A stretch of 6,332 bases of DNA from Acidobacteriaceae bacterium (GTDB taxonomy: Bacteria; Acidobacteriota; Terriglobia; Terriglobales; Acidobacteriaceae): positions 1-6,332 of the forward strand of contig JASIJX010000461.1 in NCBI GenBank assembly GCA_030049955.1. The letters run 5' to 3'. The translations under genes were made by a program, and so were the position numbers. Below, one piece after another: positions 1 to 6,332 of the stretch. The notes under the pieces are model-generated. The model was not told where the DNA came from. It saw only the letters and a list, made by a program, of their open reading frames with translations, and searched no databases. The number at the start of each line of letters is the position of its first letter. The first letter of the stretch is position 1.

Positions 1-17
1 GGCATAAGATAGAATCG

Positions 18-419
18 ATGCAAGGAATGGAACTGGTCCTCAACCTGGGATGGGCGGTGCTGGCCGCCGTCATGATCGGCCTTTGGCTGCGCCATGGTCC
101 GCGCGAGGGCGCCAGCCGGCGCACACAAGTCATCGCGCTCGCCGTGCTGCTCGCCATCCTTTTTCCCGTGATCTCGGTCAGCGACGATCTTCAGTCCGTC
201 AACAACCCGGCCGAGATCGACACGTCGGTCCGGCGAAACCATGTAGTCGTCAGCCCGCACTCCATTCTGCCTTCAGTCGTCGCAGCCATTCCGTCGTTGC
301 CGGCCGATTTCTCGCCGGGCGCCCCGCAATTCGCAGTCGCCAGCGAATTGGCGCCTCGCTCGGAGAGCCGTCCCCTTCTAACGGAAATCGGCAATCGTCC
401 CCCGCCTGTCTCGCTCTGA
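18..419 (+). CDS. Small two-helix membrane protein of unknown function, upstream of the efflux operon
   Basis: I do not recognise a named family for this 133-residue protein. Two hydrophobic segments are clear, about residues 5-24 and 36-54. They are separated by a short basic loop (R25, H26, R29, R34, R35), and the second helix runs into FPVISVSDD (about 49-57). By the positive-inside rule the loop is cytoplasmic, so the roughly 75-residue C-terminal tail should be periplasmic. The tail is rich in Pro, Ser and Ala, has no cysteine and only two histidines (H75, H81), so it does not look like a metal chaperone. The start is uncertain. ATG at 18 and ATG at 27 are both possible, neither has a well-spaced Shine-Dalgarno, and the frame stays open to the window edge. 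The gene lies 80 bp before czcC on the same strand, so a link to efflux or envelope function is inference from position. I have a weak impression that similar LFPVIS-x-x-DD proteins occur in Acidobacteriota. Confidence 0.7.
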   Translation: MQGMELVLNLGWAVLAAVMIGLWLRHGPREGASRRTQVIALAVLLAILFPVISVSDDLQSVNNPAEIDTSVRRNHVVVSPHSILPSVVAAIPSLPADFSPGAPQFAVASELAPRSESRPLLTEIGNRPPPVSL

Positions 420-470
420 TCGCTCCGTTTTTTCGTCTACTCCATCTAGGATTCCCCTTCCCCTGTGTAG

Positions 471-487
471 GCCGCGCAGCGCGCGGC
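471..487 (+). promoter_or_regulatory. GC-rich hairpin just upstream of the czcC ribosome binding site
   Basis: GCCGCGC (471-477) and GCGCGGC (481-487) are perfect inverted complements around a three-base loop, AGC. All seven pairs are G-C. The hairpin ends two bases before the AAGG at 490-493 that serves czcC. It could affect access of ribosomes to that site or the stability of the leader RNA. It has no T-run on its 3' side, so it is not a classical terminator. The structure is visible, but any regulatory role is inference, and short GC palindromes can arise by chance in DNA this GC-rich. Confidence 0.4.
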
Positions 488-489
488 GC

Positions 490-493
490 AAGG
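490..493 (+). promoter_or_regulatory. Ribosome binding site that fixes the czcC start
   Basis: AAGG at 490-493 lies six bases before ATG at 500. It supports that start over the much longer in-frame extension back to position 50. The protein from 500 begins with a proper signal peptide, which decides the matter. The motif is short, so the site is weaker than those of the two downstream genes. Confidence 0.6.
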
Positions 494-499
494 TTGCAT

Positions 500-1780
500 A
501 TGAAGCAGATCATCCCACTTCTTTCTGCGGCGGCAGTTGTGCTCTGCGTCGCGTTCGCGCCGTCTTTCGCCCGCGCGCAACAGGCTCTCACCTGGGACCA
601 GGTGAAGGCACGCTTCGAAGCCAACAACCCCGCGCTGAAGGCCGACGCCGACAACGTGGACGAGATGAAAGCCGAGGAGATTACGGCGTTTCTGCGGCCT
701 AATCCGCAGTTCTCGGCAACCGCCGACGGCACGCAGATTGCGCCCGACAACGGAGTCTGGGAGCCGCTGGCCGGTACCTTTGTGGTCCCCAGCTTCAGCT
801 ATTTGCACGAACGCGACCACAAGCGTGAGTTGCGCCTGAAAAGCGCGCAGGAAGGCACACAAATCACCGCGTCGCAGCACGAGGACCTAAAGCGCACCAT
901 GGAGTTCACGCTGCGCTCGGCCTTTGTCAACACGCTCCAGGCCGAAGCGGTGCTGGAACTGGCCAAGGCCGATCTCGCCTATTACGACCACATCATCGAG
1001 ATCAGCCGCGACCGCTTCAAGGCCGGCGACATCGCGCAGATCGACCTGGATCGCATCGAGTTGCTGCGCGTGCAGTACGAGGTGGAGATTCAAACCGCAA
1101 TCGTAAACCTGCGTACGGCGAAGATTCAGCTTTTGCAGCTTCTCGACGACCGCACGCCGGTCGAGCAATTCGACGTGACCGGGCCGTTCGATTTCTCCGA
1201 GGAACTTAAGCCGCTGGACGACTTCCGCCAGATGGCGCTGGATTCGCGGCCCGACCTGCGCGCGGCGCTGCAGACCCTCGAGCAATCGCAGACCAACCAC
1301 AAGCTGGCCGAGGCCAACGGCTCGACCGACCCGACGTTCGGCGCCTGGTACACGTGGAACGCCTCGACCAACAATCCCAATGCGGACCAGACGCTGGGCC
1401 TGAGCGTGAGCGTGCCGCTGCGCGTCTTCGACCGCAACCAGGGCGAAAAGAAGCGCACGCTGATCGACATCGATCGCAGCCAGCAGGCGAGCGAGGCCGC
1501 GCGCGCGCAGGTCTTTAGTGACGTGGACTCGGCCTACGCCGAAGTGGAAAGCAACATCGCCCTGCTAAAGCCATACCGCGACAAGTACAAGGCGCAGGCC
1601 ACACGCGTGCGCGATACAGTGACCTACTCCTATGAGCACGGTGGGGCCTCGCTCATGGACTTTCTGAACGCGCAGAGCGATTACCGCCAGGTGCAACTGG
1701 CATACGCACAACTGATCGGCGCTTACCTTACTTCGGTAGCGCAACTTGATCTTGCTGTCGGAGGCGAGGTGAATCCATGA
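500..1780 (+). CDS. czcC: TolC-family outer-membrane channel of a heavy-metal RND efflux system (CzcC-like)
   Basis: This 426-residue protein should be the trimeric outer-membrane exit duct of the complex. It opens with a Sec signal peptide: a basic start, a hydrophobic core at residues 4-20, and a likely AxA cleavage site at A24-R25-A26 before Q27. There is no lipobox cysteine at the cleavage site, so it is not obviously lipidated. Two outer-membrane efflux protein repeats follow, about 35-215 and 240-420. Family signatures include NNPAL (42-46), RPNPQF (66-71), the RFKAGDIAQIDLDRIELLRVQYE region (172-194), RPDLRAA (250-256), VPLRVFDRNQGE (305-316) and YEHGGASLMDFLNAQSDYR (378-396). Long helical stretches lie between them, as expected for the periplasmic tunnel. 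The length suits the CzcC/NccC group. The frame is open upstream to 50, but that stretch is an arginine-rich out-of-frame reading of the previous gene. The stop overlaps the czcB start by four bases (ATGA). The family is secure; the czcC name rests on linkage to czcB and czcA. Confidence 0.92.
   Translation: MKQIIPLLSAAAVVLCVAFAPSFARAQQALTWDQVKARFEANNPALKADADNVDEMKAEEITAFLRPNPQFSATADGTQIAPDNGVWEPLAGTFVVPSFSYLHERDHKRELRLKSAQEGTQITASQHEDLKRTMEFTLRSAFVNTLQAEAVLELAKADLAYYDHIIEISRDRFKAGDIAQIDLDRIELLRVQYEVEIQTAIVNLRTAKIQLLQLLDDRTPVEQFDVTGPFDFSEELKPLDDFRQMALDSRPDLRAALQTLEQSQTNHKLAEANGSTDPTFGAWYTWNASTNNPNADQTLGLSVSVPLRVFDRNQGEKKRTLIDIDRSQQASEAARAQVFSDVDSAYAEVESNIALLKPYRDKYKAQATRVRDTVTYSYEHGGASLMDFLNAQSDYRQVQLAYAQLIGAYLTSVAQLDLAVGGEVNP
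1766..1771 (+). promoter_or_regulatory. Strong ribosome binding site for czcB inside the czcC 3' end
   Basis: GAGGTG at 1766-1771 lies five bases before ATG at 1777, with a second purine block, GGAGG, at 1760-1764. Both lie in the last codons of czcC. This supports the ATGA overlap start and coupled translation of the channel and adaptor. Confidence 0.65.
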
Positions 1781-2919
1781 AGCTCTTTTCTTGCTTTGGA
1801 ACAATTCTTGGCATGGCTGCCGTTCTTGTTGTTTCCGGCTGCCAGAAGAAGTTTGACCCGGCGAGCGGCGAAGTGCAAGCACAGCAGCCGATCGAGACGG
1901 GCAACGCGAGCATTGTCAACATCGACCACCCCGAGCAGTACCCGCTGATTGCGGCCGAGCGCGTGGACCAACCGGAGACGCTGAGCGTTACCGGTACGGT
2001 CAATCCCGATGTCTCGCGCGAAATCCCTGTAATCTCGTTGGCCAACGGCCGCGTTGTCGATATCAAGGCGCGGCTCGATGACAACGTTAAGAAGGGTCAG
2101 TTGCTGATGACCGTGCAAAGCGCGGACGTGACCAGCGCCTACGACACGTATCTCAAGGCCGTGAACGACGAGCAGATGAATAACAAGGCGCTCATCCGCG
2201 CACAGGATCTGTTCAAGCACGGCGCCATTTCCCAGGCCATGCTGGAGCAGGCCGAAGACGCGGAGAACGATGCCAAGGCCGATCTTGTCGCCGCCGAGGA
2301 GCAGTTGAAGGTCCTGGGCGTGGACAAGGCGCATCCGACGAACATCGTCAACGTCTACGCGCCGACTTCCGGCGTGATCATCGCCCAGAACGTGACTAAC
2401 GCAGCCGCGGCCGGCGTCAACCTGTCGGGCTCGGCGACGGCCTTCACTATCGCCGACCTGAGCAACGTCTGGATCCTGTGCGACGTGTATGAAAACGATC
2501 TGTCGAAGGTGCACCTGGGCCAGGAAGCGAAGATTGTGATCAACGCCTACCCTGACCATCCGCTGACGGGCCGCGTTAGCGACATCGGGCCGGTGCTCGA
2601 TCCCAACCTCCGCACGGCCAAGATTCGCATCGAGGTGACCAATCCCGACAACCTTCTGCGGCTGGGCATGTTTGTGACGGCCACGCTGACCGGGCGCAAC
2701 GCCATTCCTCATGCAGTGGTGCCGTCGAGCGCGATTCTGCACCTGCATGACCGCGACTGGGTATTTGTTCCTGCGGGCGGCAAGCAGTTCCGCCGCGTTG
2801 AGGTGAACGGCGGCGACATGCTGCCCGGCGACCGGCAGGTAATTCTCTCTGGCATTGCGCCGGGGCAACAGGTGGTTCGCGACGTGGTTGCTCTGGAAGC
2901 GACGGTGGAGGCGCAATGA
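1777..2919 (+). CDS. czcB: Periplasmic adaptor (membrane fusion protein) of heavy-metal RND efflux, probable lipoprotein (CzcB-like)
   Basis: This 380-residue protein should bridge the pump and the channel in the periplasm. The N-terminus is a lipoprotein signal: a hydrophobic stretch (about 7-20) ending in the lipobox V19-S20-G21-C22, so Cys22 is the likely lipidated residue that anchors it to the inner membrane. The adaptor domains follow in the usual order. The first lipoyl half, with ANGRVVDI and VKKGQLL, is at about 80-116. The alpha-helical hairpin is at about 117-182, and the second lipoyl half, with APTSGVI, at about 189-225. The beta-barrel, with NVWILCDVYE and LRLGMFV, is at about 230-305, and the membrane-proximal domain at about 306-378. 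The length fits the CzcB/CusB range. I see no His-rich or Met-rich N-terminal metal-binding region, so it may act as a structural adaptor only. It overlaps czcC and czcA by four bases at each end. Alternative names such as CusB or CnrB are possible; czcB is preferred because of the pump type. Confidence 0.92.
   Translation: MKLFSCFGTILGMAAVLVVSGCQKKFDPASGEVQAQQPIETGNASIVNIDHPEQYPLIAAERVDQPETLSVTGTVNPDVSREIPVISLANGRVVDIKARLDDNVKKGQLLMTVQSADVTSAYDTYLKAVNDEQMNNKALIRAQDLFKHGAISQAMLEQAEDAENDAKADLVAAEEQLKVLGVDKAHPTNIVNVYAPTSGVIIAQNVTNAAAAGVNLSGSATAFTIADLSNVWILCDVYENDLSKVHLGQEAKIVINAYPDHPLTGRVSDIGPVLDPNLRTAKIRIEVTNPDNLLRLGMFVTATLTGRNAIPHAVVPSSAILHLHDRDWVFVPAGGKQFRRVEVNGGDMLPGDRQVILSGIAPGQQVVRDVVALEATVEAQ
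2904..2911 (+). promoter_or_regulatory. Ribosome binding site for czcA inside the czcB 3' end
   Basis: GGTGGAGG at 2904-2911 ends four bases before ATG at 2916. It lies within the last codons of czcB and fixes the czcA start at the ATGA overlap. The next residues, MIKKLVDFSLQNR, are the expected N-terminus of an HME-RND pump, so the start is well supported. Confidence 0.65.
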
Positions 2920-5900
2920 TCAAGAAGCTCGTCGATTTCTCGCTTCAGAACCGCGTTCTGGTGCTGGCGATCGGCATTCTGCTCTTCGCGTGGGGCATTG
3001 TGTCGTTCCACAACCTGCCGGTCGAGGCTTACCCCGATGTTGCAAACAACTACGTTGATGTGATCGCGCAGTGGCCGGGCATCTCTGCCGAGCAGATCGA
3101 ACAGCAGGTGACGATCCCGATCGAGATCGCCATGAACGGCATTCCCGGCGTGGCGCATGTGCGCTCGTGGTCCATCTTCGGCCTGTCGACGGTAGAGCTG
3201 GTGTTTGGCGAAGACACCACCAACTTTGAGAACCGCGAGCGCGTGCTCGAACGGCTCTCGCAGGTGACGCTGCCTAACGGCGTAGTCCCGCAGATGGGCA
3301 CCGACTGGAGCCCGGTGGGACAGATTTATTTCTACACGCTGCGCAGTTCGAACCCCGAGTACGATGTGATGAACCTGAAGACGCTTGAGACCTTCGTGGT
3401 GGAGAAGAATCTCAAGTCGGTTCCCGGAGTAGTGGACATCAACCCATTTGGCGGGCCGACGCGCGAGTACCAGGTTCGGCTCGATCCGGACAAGCTGGTC
3501 TCCTACGGGCTGAGCATTACGCAGGTGGCGCAGCAGCTTGCCAATAACAACGCGAACGGCGGCGGCAGCTTTATTCAGGCCGGCAACCAGCAGATCAATG
3601 TGCGCGAGGTGGGGCAGGTAGAGGACCTGGCCGACATTGAGAATACCGTCATTACCAACAAGAACGGCACAGCGCTGCGGGTAAAGGACATCGGCGTTGT
3701 GGAGCAAGGGCCGATGATCCGGCTCGGGCAGTTTGGCGATACGTATCGCGATGACCATGGGCGGCTGATCGATAACGACGACGTGGTTTCGGGCATCGCA
3801 GCTCTGCAGAAGGGCGCGGATGCGCAGCCCACGCTCGAGGGCATTCACGCGAAGGTGAAGCAGCTCAATGACCAGATTCTGCCCAAGGGCGTAAAGCTGG
3901 TGCCGTTCATCGATCGCAGCGAGCTGCTCAAATTCACTACGCACACGGTGCTGCACAACCTTACCGAGGGAATGATCCTGGTTGCGATCATTCTGTTTCT
4001 GTTCCTCGGCAACGTGCGCGGCGCCATGATCGTGGCGATGACGATTCCCTTCTCGCTGCTGTTCGCGGCCATCTGCCTCGACCTGAAGCATGTGCCGGCG
4101 AATTTGCTCTCTCTGGGCGCGCTGGACTTCGGCATGGTGGTGGATGGCGCGGTGGTGATGGTGGAGAACATTGTGCGGCACATGGCGCGTCCGGAAGAAA
4201 ACGGGCGCACCAGTTTTGAGCGCATCAGCGAGGCCGCGCACGAGGTGCAGCGGCCGGTGTTCTACGCCATCGCCATCATCATCACGGCGTATCTGCCCAT
4301 CTTCACGCTGCAGGCGGTGGAGGGCCGGCTGTTCCGGCCAATGGCGTGGACGGTGGCCTTTGCGCTGTTGGGCGCGTTGACGTTTTCCATCATCCTGGCG
4401 CCGGTTCTCAGCAGCTTCGCTTTCCGCAATGGCGCGCACGAATGGAAGAACCCGCTCATGGAGTTCCTGCGCGCGCGCTACCGGCGCGGCGTAACGTGGG
4501 CCATTCATCATCACCGCATTATGCTCACGGGCGGCGTGGCGGCGCTCATATTGGCGGCTTTCCTGGCCTTCAGTGGAGTGATCGGGTCGGAGTTTTTGCC
4601 GCACCTGGACGAAGGCGCCATGTGGGTGCGCGGGACGCTGGAACAGAGCGCCGGGCCGGATGAAAGCGTGCGCGTAGCCAACGCCGCGCGCGTGCTGCTG
4701 TGCTCGTATCCCGAGACAACCGAGTGCACGAGCCAAACGGGCCGACCCGACGACGGCACCGACCACACGGGTTTCTTCAACACCGAGTACTACGTGGGGT
4801 TGAAACCGAAAGAGCAGTGGCGGCCCATCTTTCACCAGAACAAGGACGATCTGATCGCATCCATGCAGACACAGCTCGAGAAGAAATTTCCCGGCGTAAT
4901 CTGGGGATTCTCGCAGCCGATTGAAGACAACATGGAAGAGGCGGTGAGCGGCGTAAAGGGCGAGCTGGCGACGAAGGTGTACGGCAGCGACCTGCACACG
5001 CTCGAAGACCTAGCCGACCAGATTGCCGGGGTGATGAGCCGCGTGCGTGGAATTACAGATCTGGGCGTCTTCCAGGTAACCGGCCAGCCCGATCTCGATA
5101 TCACCGTGGATCGCGCCAAAGCCGCGCGCTGGGGCATCAATGTGGCCGATGTGCAGAACGCGATCCAGACAGCCGTGGGCGGCAACGCGGTGAGCCAGGT
5201 GTACAAGGGCGAAGAGGTGTACAACCTGACGCTGCGCTACCTGTCAAAGTATCGCGACACGCGCGAGGCAATCGAGAACATCCGCCTGCTCGCGCCGACG
5301 GGCGAGCGGGTTTCTCTGGCGCAACTGAGCAACATCCGCGAGGCCGATGAGGGCTCGGAGATTTACCGCGAAAATAACGAGCGCTACGTTGCCATCAAGT
5401 ACAGCGTGCGCGACCGCGCGCTGGGCGACGCAGTGCGCGAGGCAATCCAAAAAGTAAACCAGCAGGTAAAGCTGCCGCGCGGCTACCACCTGGGCTGGGA
5501 GGGCGAGTACCAGAGCGAGGTACGCGCCGAGGCGCGCATGGCCATCATCGTGCCGCTCACGGTGCTGCTCATCTTCATCATCCTGTACACCATGTACCGC
5601 TCGTTCAAGTGGGCGCTGCTGATTCTGGCCACGGTGGCGATGGCCAGCATCGGCGGCCTGCTGGTGCTGCTGCTCACGGGAACCAACTTCAGCGTGTCGT
5701 CGGAGGTTGGATTCCTGGCGCTGTTCGGCGTTTCGGTGCAGACGGGCGTGATCATGCTCGAGTACATCAACCAGTTGCGCGTGCGTGGATTGTCTGTCGA
5801 GGATGCTGCCGTGGAAGGCGCTGTGCTGCGGCTGCGGCCGATCATGATGACGATGCTTGTAGCAACGCTCGGATTGTTGCCGGCAGCGGTCTCTCATGCC

Positions 5901-6059
5901 ATCGGCTCGGACTCGCAGCGGCCGTTTGCGATCGTGATCGTCGGCGGACTGATTGCCAACCTGGCGATGAGCATCTTCCTGCTGCCGACGATGTATGTGT
6001 GGGTGGCGCGCCCAGACGACGTGCTGCCGGAAGTGGAAGCGACGGGAGAGGAGTTCTGA
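2916..6059 (+). CDS. czcA: Heavy-metal RND efflux pump, proton/divalent-cation antiporter (CzcA-like)
   Basis: This 1047-residue inner-membrane protein is the energised subunit. As a trimer it should exchange protons for metal ions and pass them into the adaptor and channel. It has the full RND plan. One helix is at about 13-30, followed by the first large periplasmic domain (about 31-340). Helices 2-6 lie at about 343-500 and helix 7 at about 535-553. The second periplasmic domain spans about 555-870, and five helices lie between 876 and 1025. Helix 4 carries DFGMVVDGAVVMVEN (404-418). D404, D410 and E417 match the acidic triad known to be essential for transport in Cupriavidus CzcA. This DFGxxxDGAxxxVEN form is typical of divalent-cation pumps and differs from the AIGxMVDAAxxxIEN form of CusA. 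Other family marks are FHNLPVEAYPDV (31-42), TGRPDDGTD (608-616) and YYVGLKPKEQW (625-635). Oddities are an Asp/His-rich loop at 275-289 and cysteines at 596 and 604. The length is normal and there is no frameshift. Substrate metal is not determinable from sequence. Confidence 0.95.
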   Translation: MIKKLVDFSLQNRVLVLAIGILLFAWGIVSFHNLPVEAYPDVANNYVDVIAQWPGISAEQIEQQVTIPIEIAMNGIPGVAHVRSWSIFGLSTVELVFGEDTTNFENRERVLERLSQVTLPNGVVPQMGTDWSPVGQIYFYTLRSSNPEYDVMNLKTLETFVVEKNLKSVPGVVDINPFGGPTREYQVRLDPDKLVSYGLSITQVAQQLANNNANGGGSFIQAGNQQINVREVGQVEDLADIENTVITNKNGTALRVKDIGVVEQGPMIRLGQFGDTYRDDHGRLIDNDDVVSGIAALQKGADAQPTLEGIHAKVKQLNDQILPKGVKLVPFIDRSELLKFTTHTVLHNLTEGMILVAIILFLFLGNVRGAMIVAMTIPFSLLFAAICLDLKHVPANLLSLGALDFGMVVDGAVVMVENIVRHMARPEENGRTSFERISEAAHEVQRPVFYAIAIIITAYLPIFTLQAVEGRLFRPMAWTVAFALLGALTFSIILAPVLSSFAFRNGAHEWKNPLMEFLRARYRRGVTWAIHHHRIMLTGGVAALILAAFLAFSGVIGSEFLPHLDEGAMWVRGTLEQSAGPDESVRVANAARVLLCSYPETTECTSQTGRPDDGTDHTGFFNTEYYVGLKPKEQWRPIFHQNKDDLIASMQTQLEKKFPGVIWGFSQPIEDNMEEAVSGVKGELATKVYGSDLHTLEDLADQIAGVMSRVRGITDLGVFQVTGQPDLDITVDRAKAARWGINVADVQNAIQTAVGGNAVSQVYKGEEVYNLTLRYLSKYRDTREAIENIRLLAPTGERVSLAQLSNIREADEGSEIYRENNERYVAIKYSVRDRALGDAVREAIQKVNQQVKLPRGYHLGWEGEYQSEVRAEARMAIIVPLTVLLIFIILYTMYRSFKWALLILATVAMASIGGLLVLLLTGTNFSVSSEVGFLALFGVSVQTGVIMLEYINQLRVRGLSVEDAAVEGAVLRLRPIMMTMLVATLGLLPAAVSHAIGSDSQRPFAIVIVGGLIANLAMSIFLLPTMYVWVARPDDVLPEVEATGEEF

Positions 6060-6139
6060 GAGGCAGGGAGCAAGTTAGCGAGGGAGCGAGGAACCGCAAG
6101 GCACGTTGTTTGCTCCCTTGCTGCCTTGCTCCCTGCTTT
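6060..6139 (+). terminator. Long imperfect stem-loop filling the gap between convergent genes, possible terminator or repeat element
   Basis: A near-palindrome fills the gap between the czcA stop and the opposing permease. GCAGGGAGCAAG (6063-6074) is perfectly complementary to CTTGCTCCCTGC (6125-6136). Inside it, AGGGAGC (6081-6087) pairs with GCTCCCT (6112-6118). AGC/GCT (6077-6079 with 6120-6122) and AAC/GTT (6092-6094 with 6105-6107) add more pairs, leaving a loop of about ten bases. GGGAGC thus occurs twice directly and twice inverted, 16 bp apart on each side and symmetric about 6099.5. Most of the remaining positions are G-U in a + strand RNA, so it folds better in the czc transcript. 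It would suit a 3'-end structure or terminator, but there is no proper U-run, only TTTACTCTT after the stem. It could also be a copy of a dispersed palindromic repeat. The fold is seen directly; the function is inferred. Confidence 0.55.
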
Positions 6140-6332
6140 ACTCTTCGCGCAGGACTTCGAGCGGGCGCAGACCGAGGATGCGATAGCTGGCGACCCATCC
6201 CGTGGCTGTGGCAAGAACGGCTGTGCCGGCCAGCGCAACGATTGTGGCGACCCAGGCGATGTGGAAGCCGATCTCCATGCGGTGCAGCAGCACGCGCGTG
6301 AGGATGTTGGCGAAGACGACGCCGACGGCGCC
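6138..6332 (-). CDS. C-terminal end of an FtsX/MacB-type ABC transporter permease (partial, runs off the window)
   Basis: Reading the - strand from the window edge, an open frame of 64 residues ends in TAA at 6138-6140. It contains a small hydrophobic stretch, then a clear transmembrane helix (IAWVATIVALAGTAVLATATGW, split as IAWVATIVAL and AGTAVLATATGW, about residues 25-46 of the fragment). It ends in ASYRILGLRPLEVLREE. A last helix followed by a short basic tail with xPLEVLR is characteristic of FtsX-like permease domains of MacB-type ABC transporters, which are numerous in Acidobacteriota. Only the last part of the protein is present, so its start, partner ATPase and substrate are unknown. 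It converges on czcA with 78 bp between the stops and is very unlikely to belong to the efflux operon. The family call rests on a short C-terminal stretch, so it is moderately sure. Confidence 0.7.
   Translation of the reverse strand, partial: GAVGVVFANILTRVLLHRMEIGFHIAWVATIVALAGTAVLATATGWVASYRILGLRPLEVLREE

Noticed and set aside
428..433. A T6 run after the small membrane gene as an intrinsic terminator
   Set aside because: No stable hairpin directly precedes it, so it does not meet the pattern of a Rho-independent terminator.
424..452. A possible sigma-70 promoter for czcC with TAGGAT at 447-452
   Set aside because: Only four of six bases match the -10 consensus and no acceptable -35 is seen 16-18 bp upstream.
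50..499. A 150-residue in-frame N-terminal extension of the TolC-family channel, starting at ATG 50
   Set aside because: It is Arg/Pro/Ser-rich, overlaps the small membrane gene in another frame and would bury the signal peptide that starts at 500. The AAGG at 490-493 supports the later start.
1723..2916. A 397-codon open frame on the - strand opposite czcB
   Set aside because: It mirrors the adaptor gene, with Arg/His/Val-rich low-information translation and no domain or plausible start context.
4125..4169. Assignment of the pump to the copper/silver (CusA) branch
   Set aside because: The helix 4 motif is DFGMVVDGAVVMVEN with D404, D410 and E417, the divalent-cation form. The CusA form has AIG in place of DFG and DAA in place of DGA.
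2709..4997. A 762-codon open frame on the - strand across czcB/czcA
   Set aside because: It lies antisense to well-conserved pump sequence, is rich in Arg, His and Gln with no recognisable domain, and is the usual shadow of GC-rich codon use.
5609..6301. A 230-codon + strand frame running past the czcA stop into the permease region
   Set aside because: Its first part is a shifted reading of the pump helices and its last part is antisense to the permease. Gly/Ala/Arg/Cys-rich composition marks it as a shadow.

Overview
The window is a high-GC bacterial fragment, roughly 60% GC by eye. It is dominated by one heavy-metal efflux operon of the RND tripartite type, in the order outer-membrane channel, periplasmic adaptor, inner-membrane pump (czcC-czcB-czcA-like). 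The protein style suggests Acidobacteriota, though this is inference from sequence impression only. The cues are the small SDD-motif membrane protein ahead of the operon, the lipoprotein-type adaptor, the PDDGTD-containing pump and an FtsX-like permease ending in LRPLEVLREE.

Layout on the + strand: a small two-helix membrane protein of unknown function (18-419); an 80-bp gap with a GC-rich hairpin just before the next ribosome binding site; czcC-like TolC-family channel (500-1780); czcB-like membrane fusion protein (1777-2919); czcA-like HME-RND pump (2916-6059). Both internal junctions are ATGA overlaps, so the three subunits are probably co-transcribed and translationally coupled. On the - strand, converging on the operon, is the C-terminal end of an FtsX/MacB-type ABC permease (6138 to the window edge). 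The 78-bp gap between the convergent genes is almost entirely one long imperfect stem-loop.

Together the three main proteins should form a proton-driven complex spanning both membranes. The pump binds a divalent cation from the periplasm or inner membrane, the adaptor links pump and channel, and the channel exports the ion across the outer membrane. The DFGxxxDGAxxxVEN motif of the pump fits the divalent-cation branch (Zn/Co/Cd/Ni) rather than the Cu/Ag CusA branch. The exact metal cannot be read from sequence. No metal-responsive regulator lies in the window.

The core of the window is a known system. The less ordinary items are the uncharacterised small membrane protein, the strand-asymmetric 80-nt stem-loop, an Asp/His-rich periplasmic loop and a Cys pair in the pump, and the hairpin before czcC. 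No mobile element, CRISPR array, tRNA or rRNA was seen.
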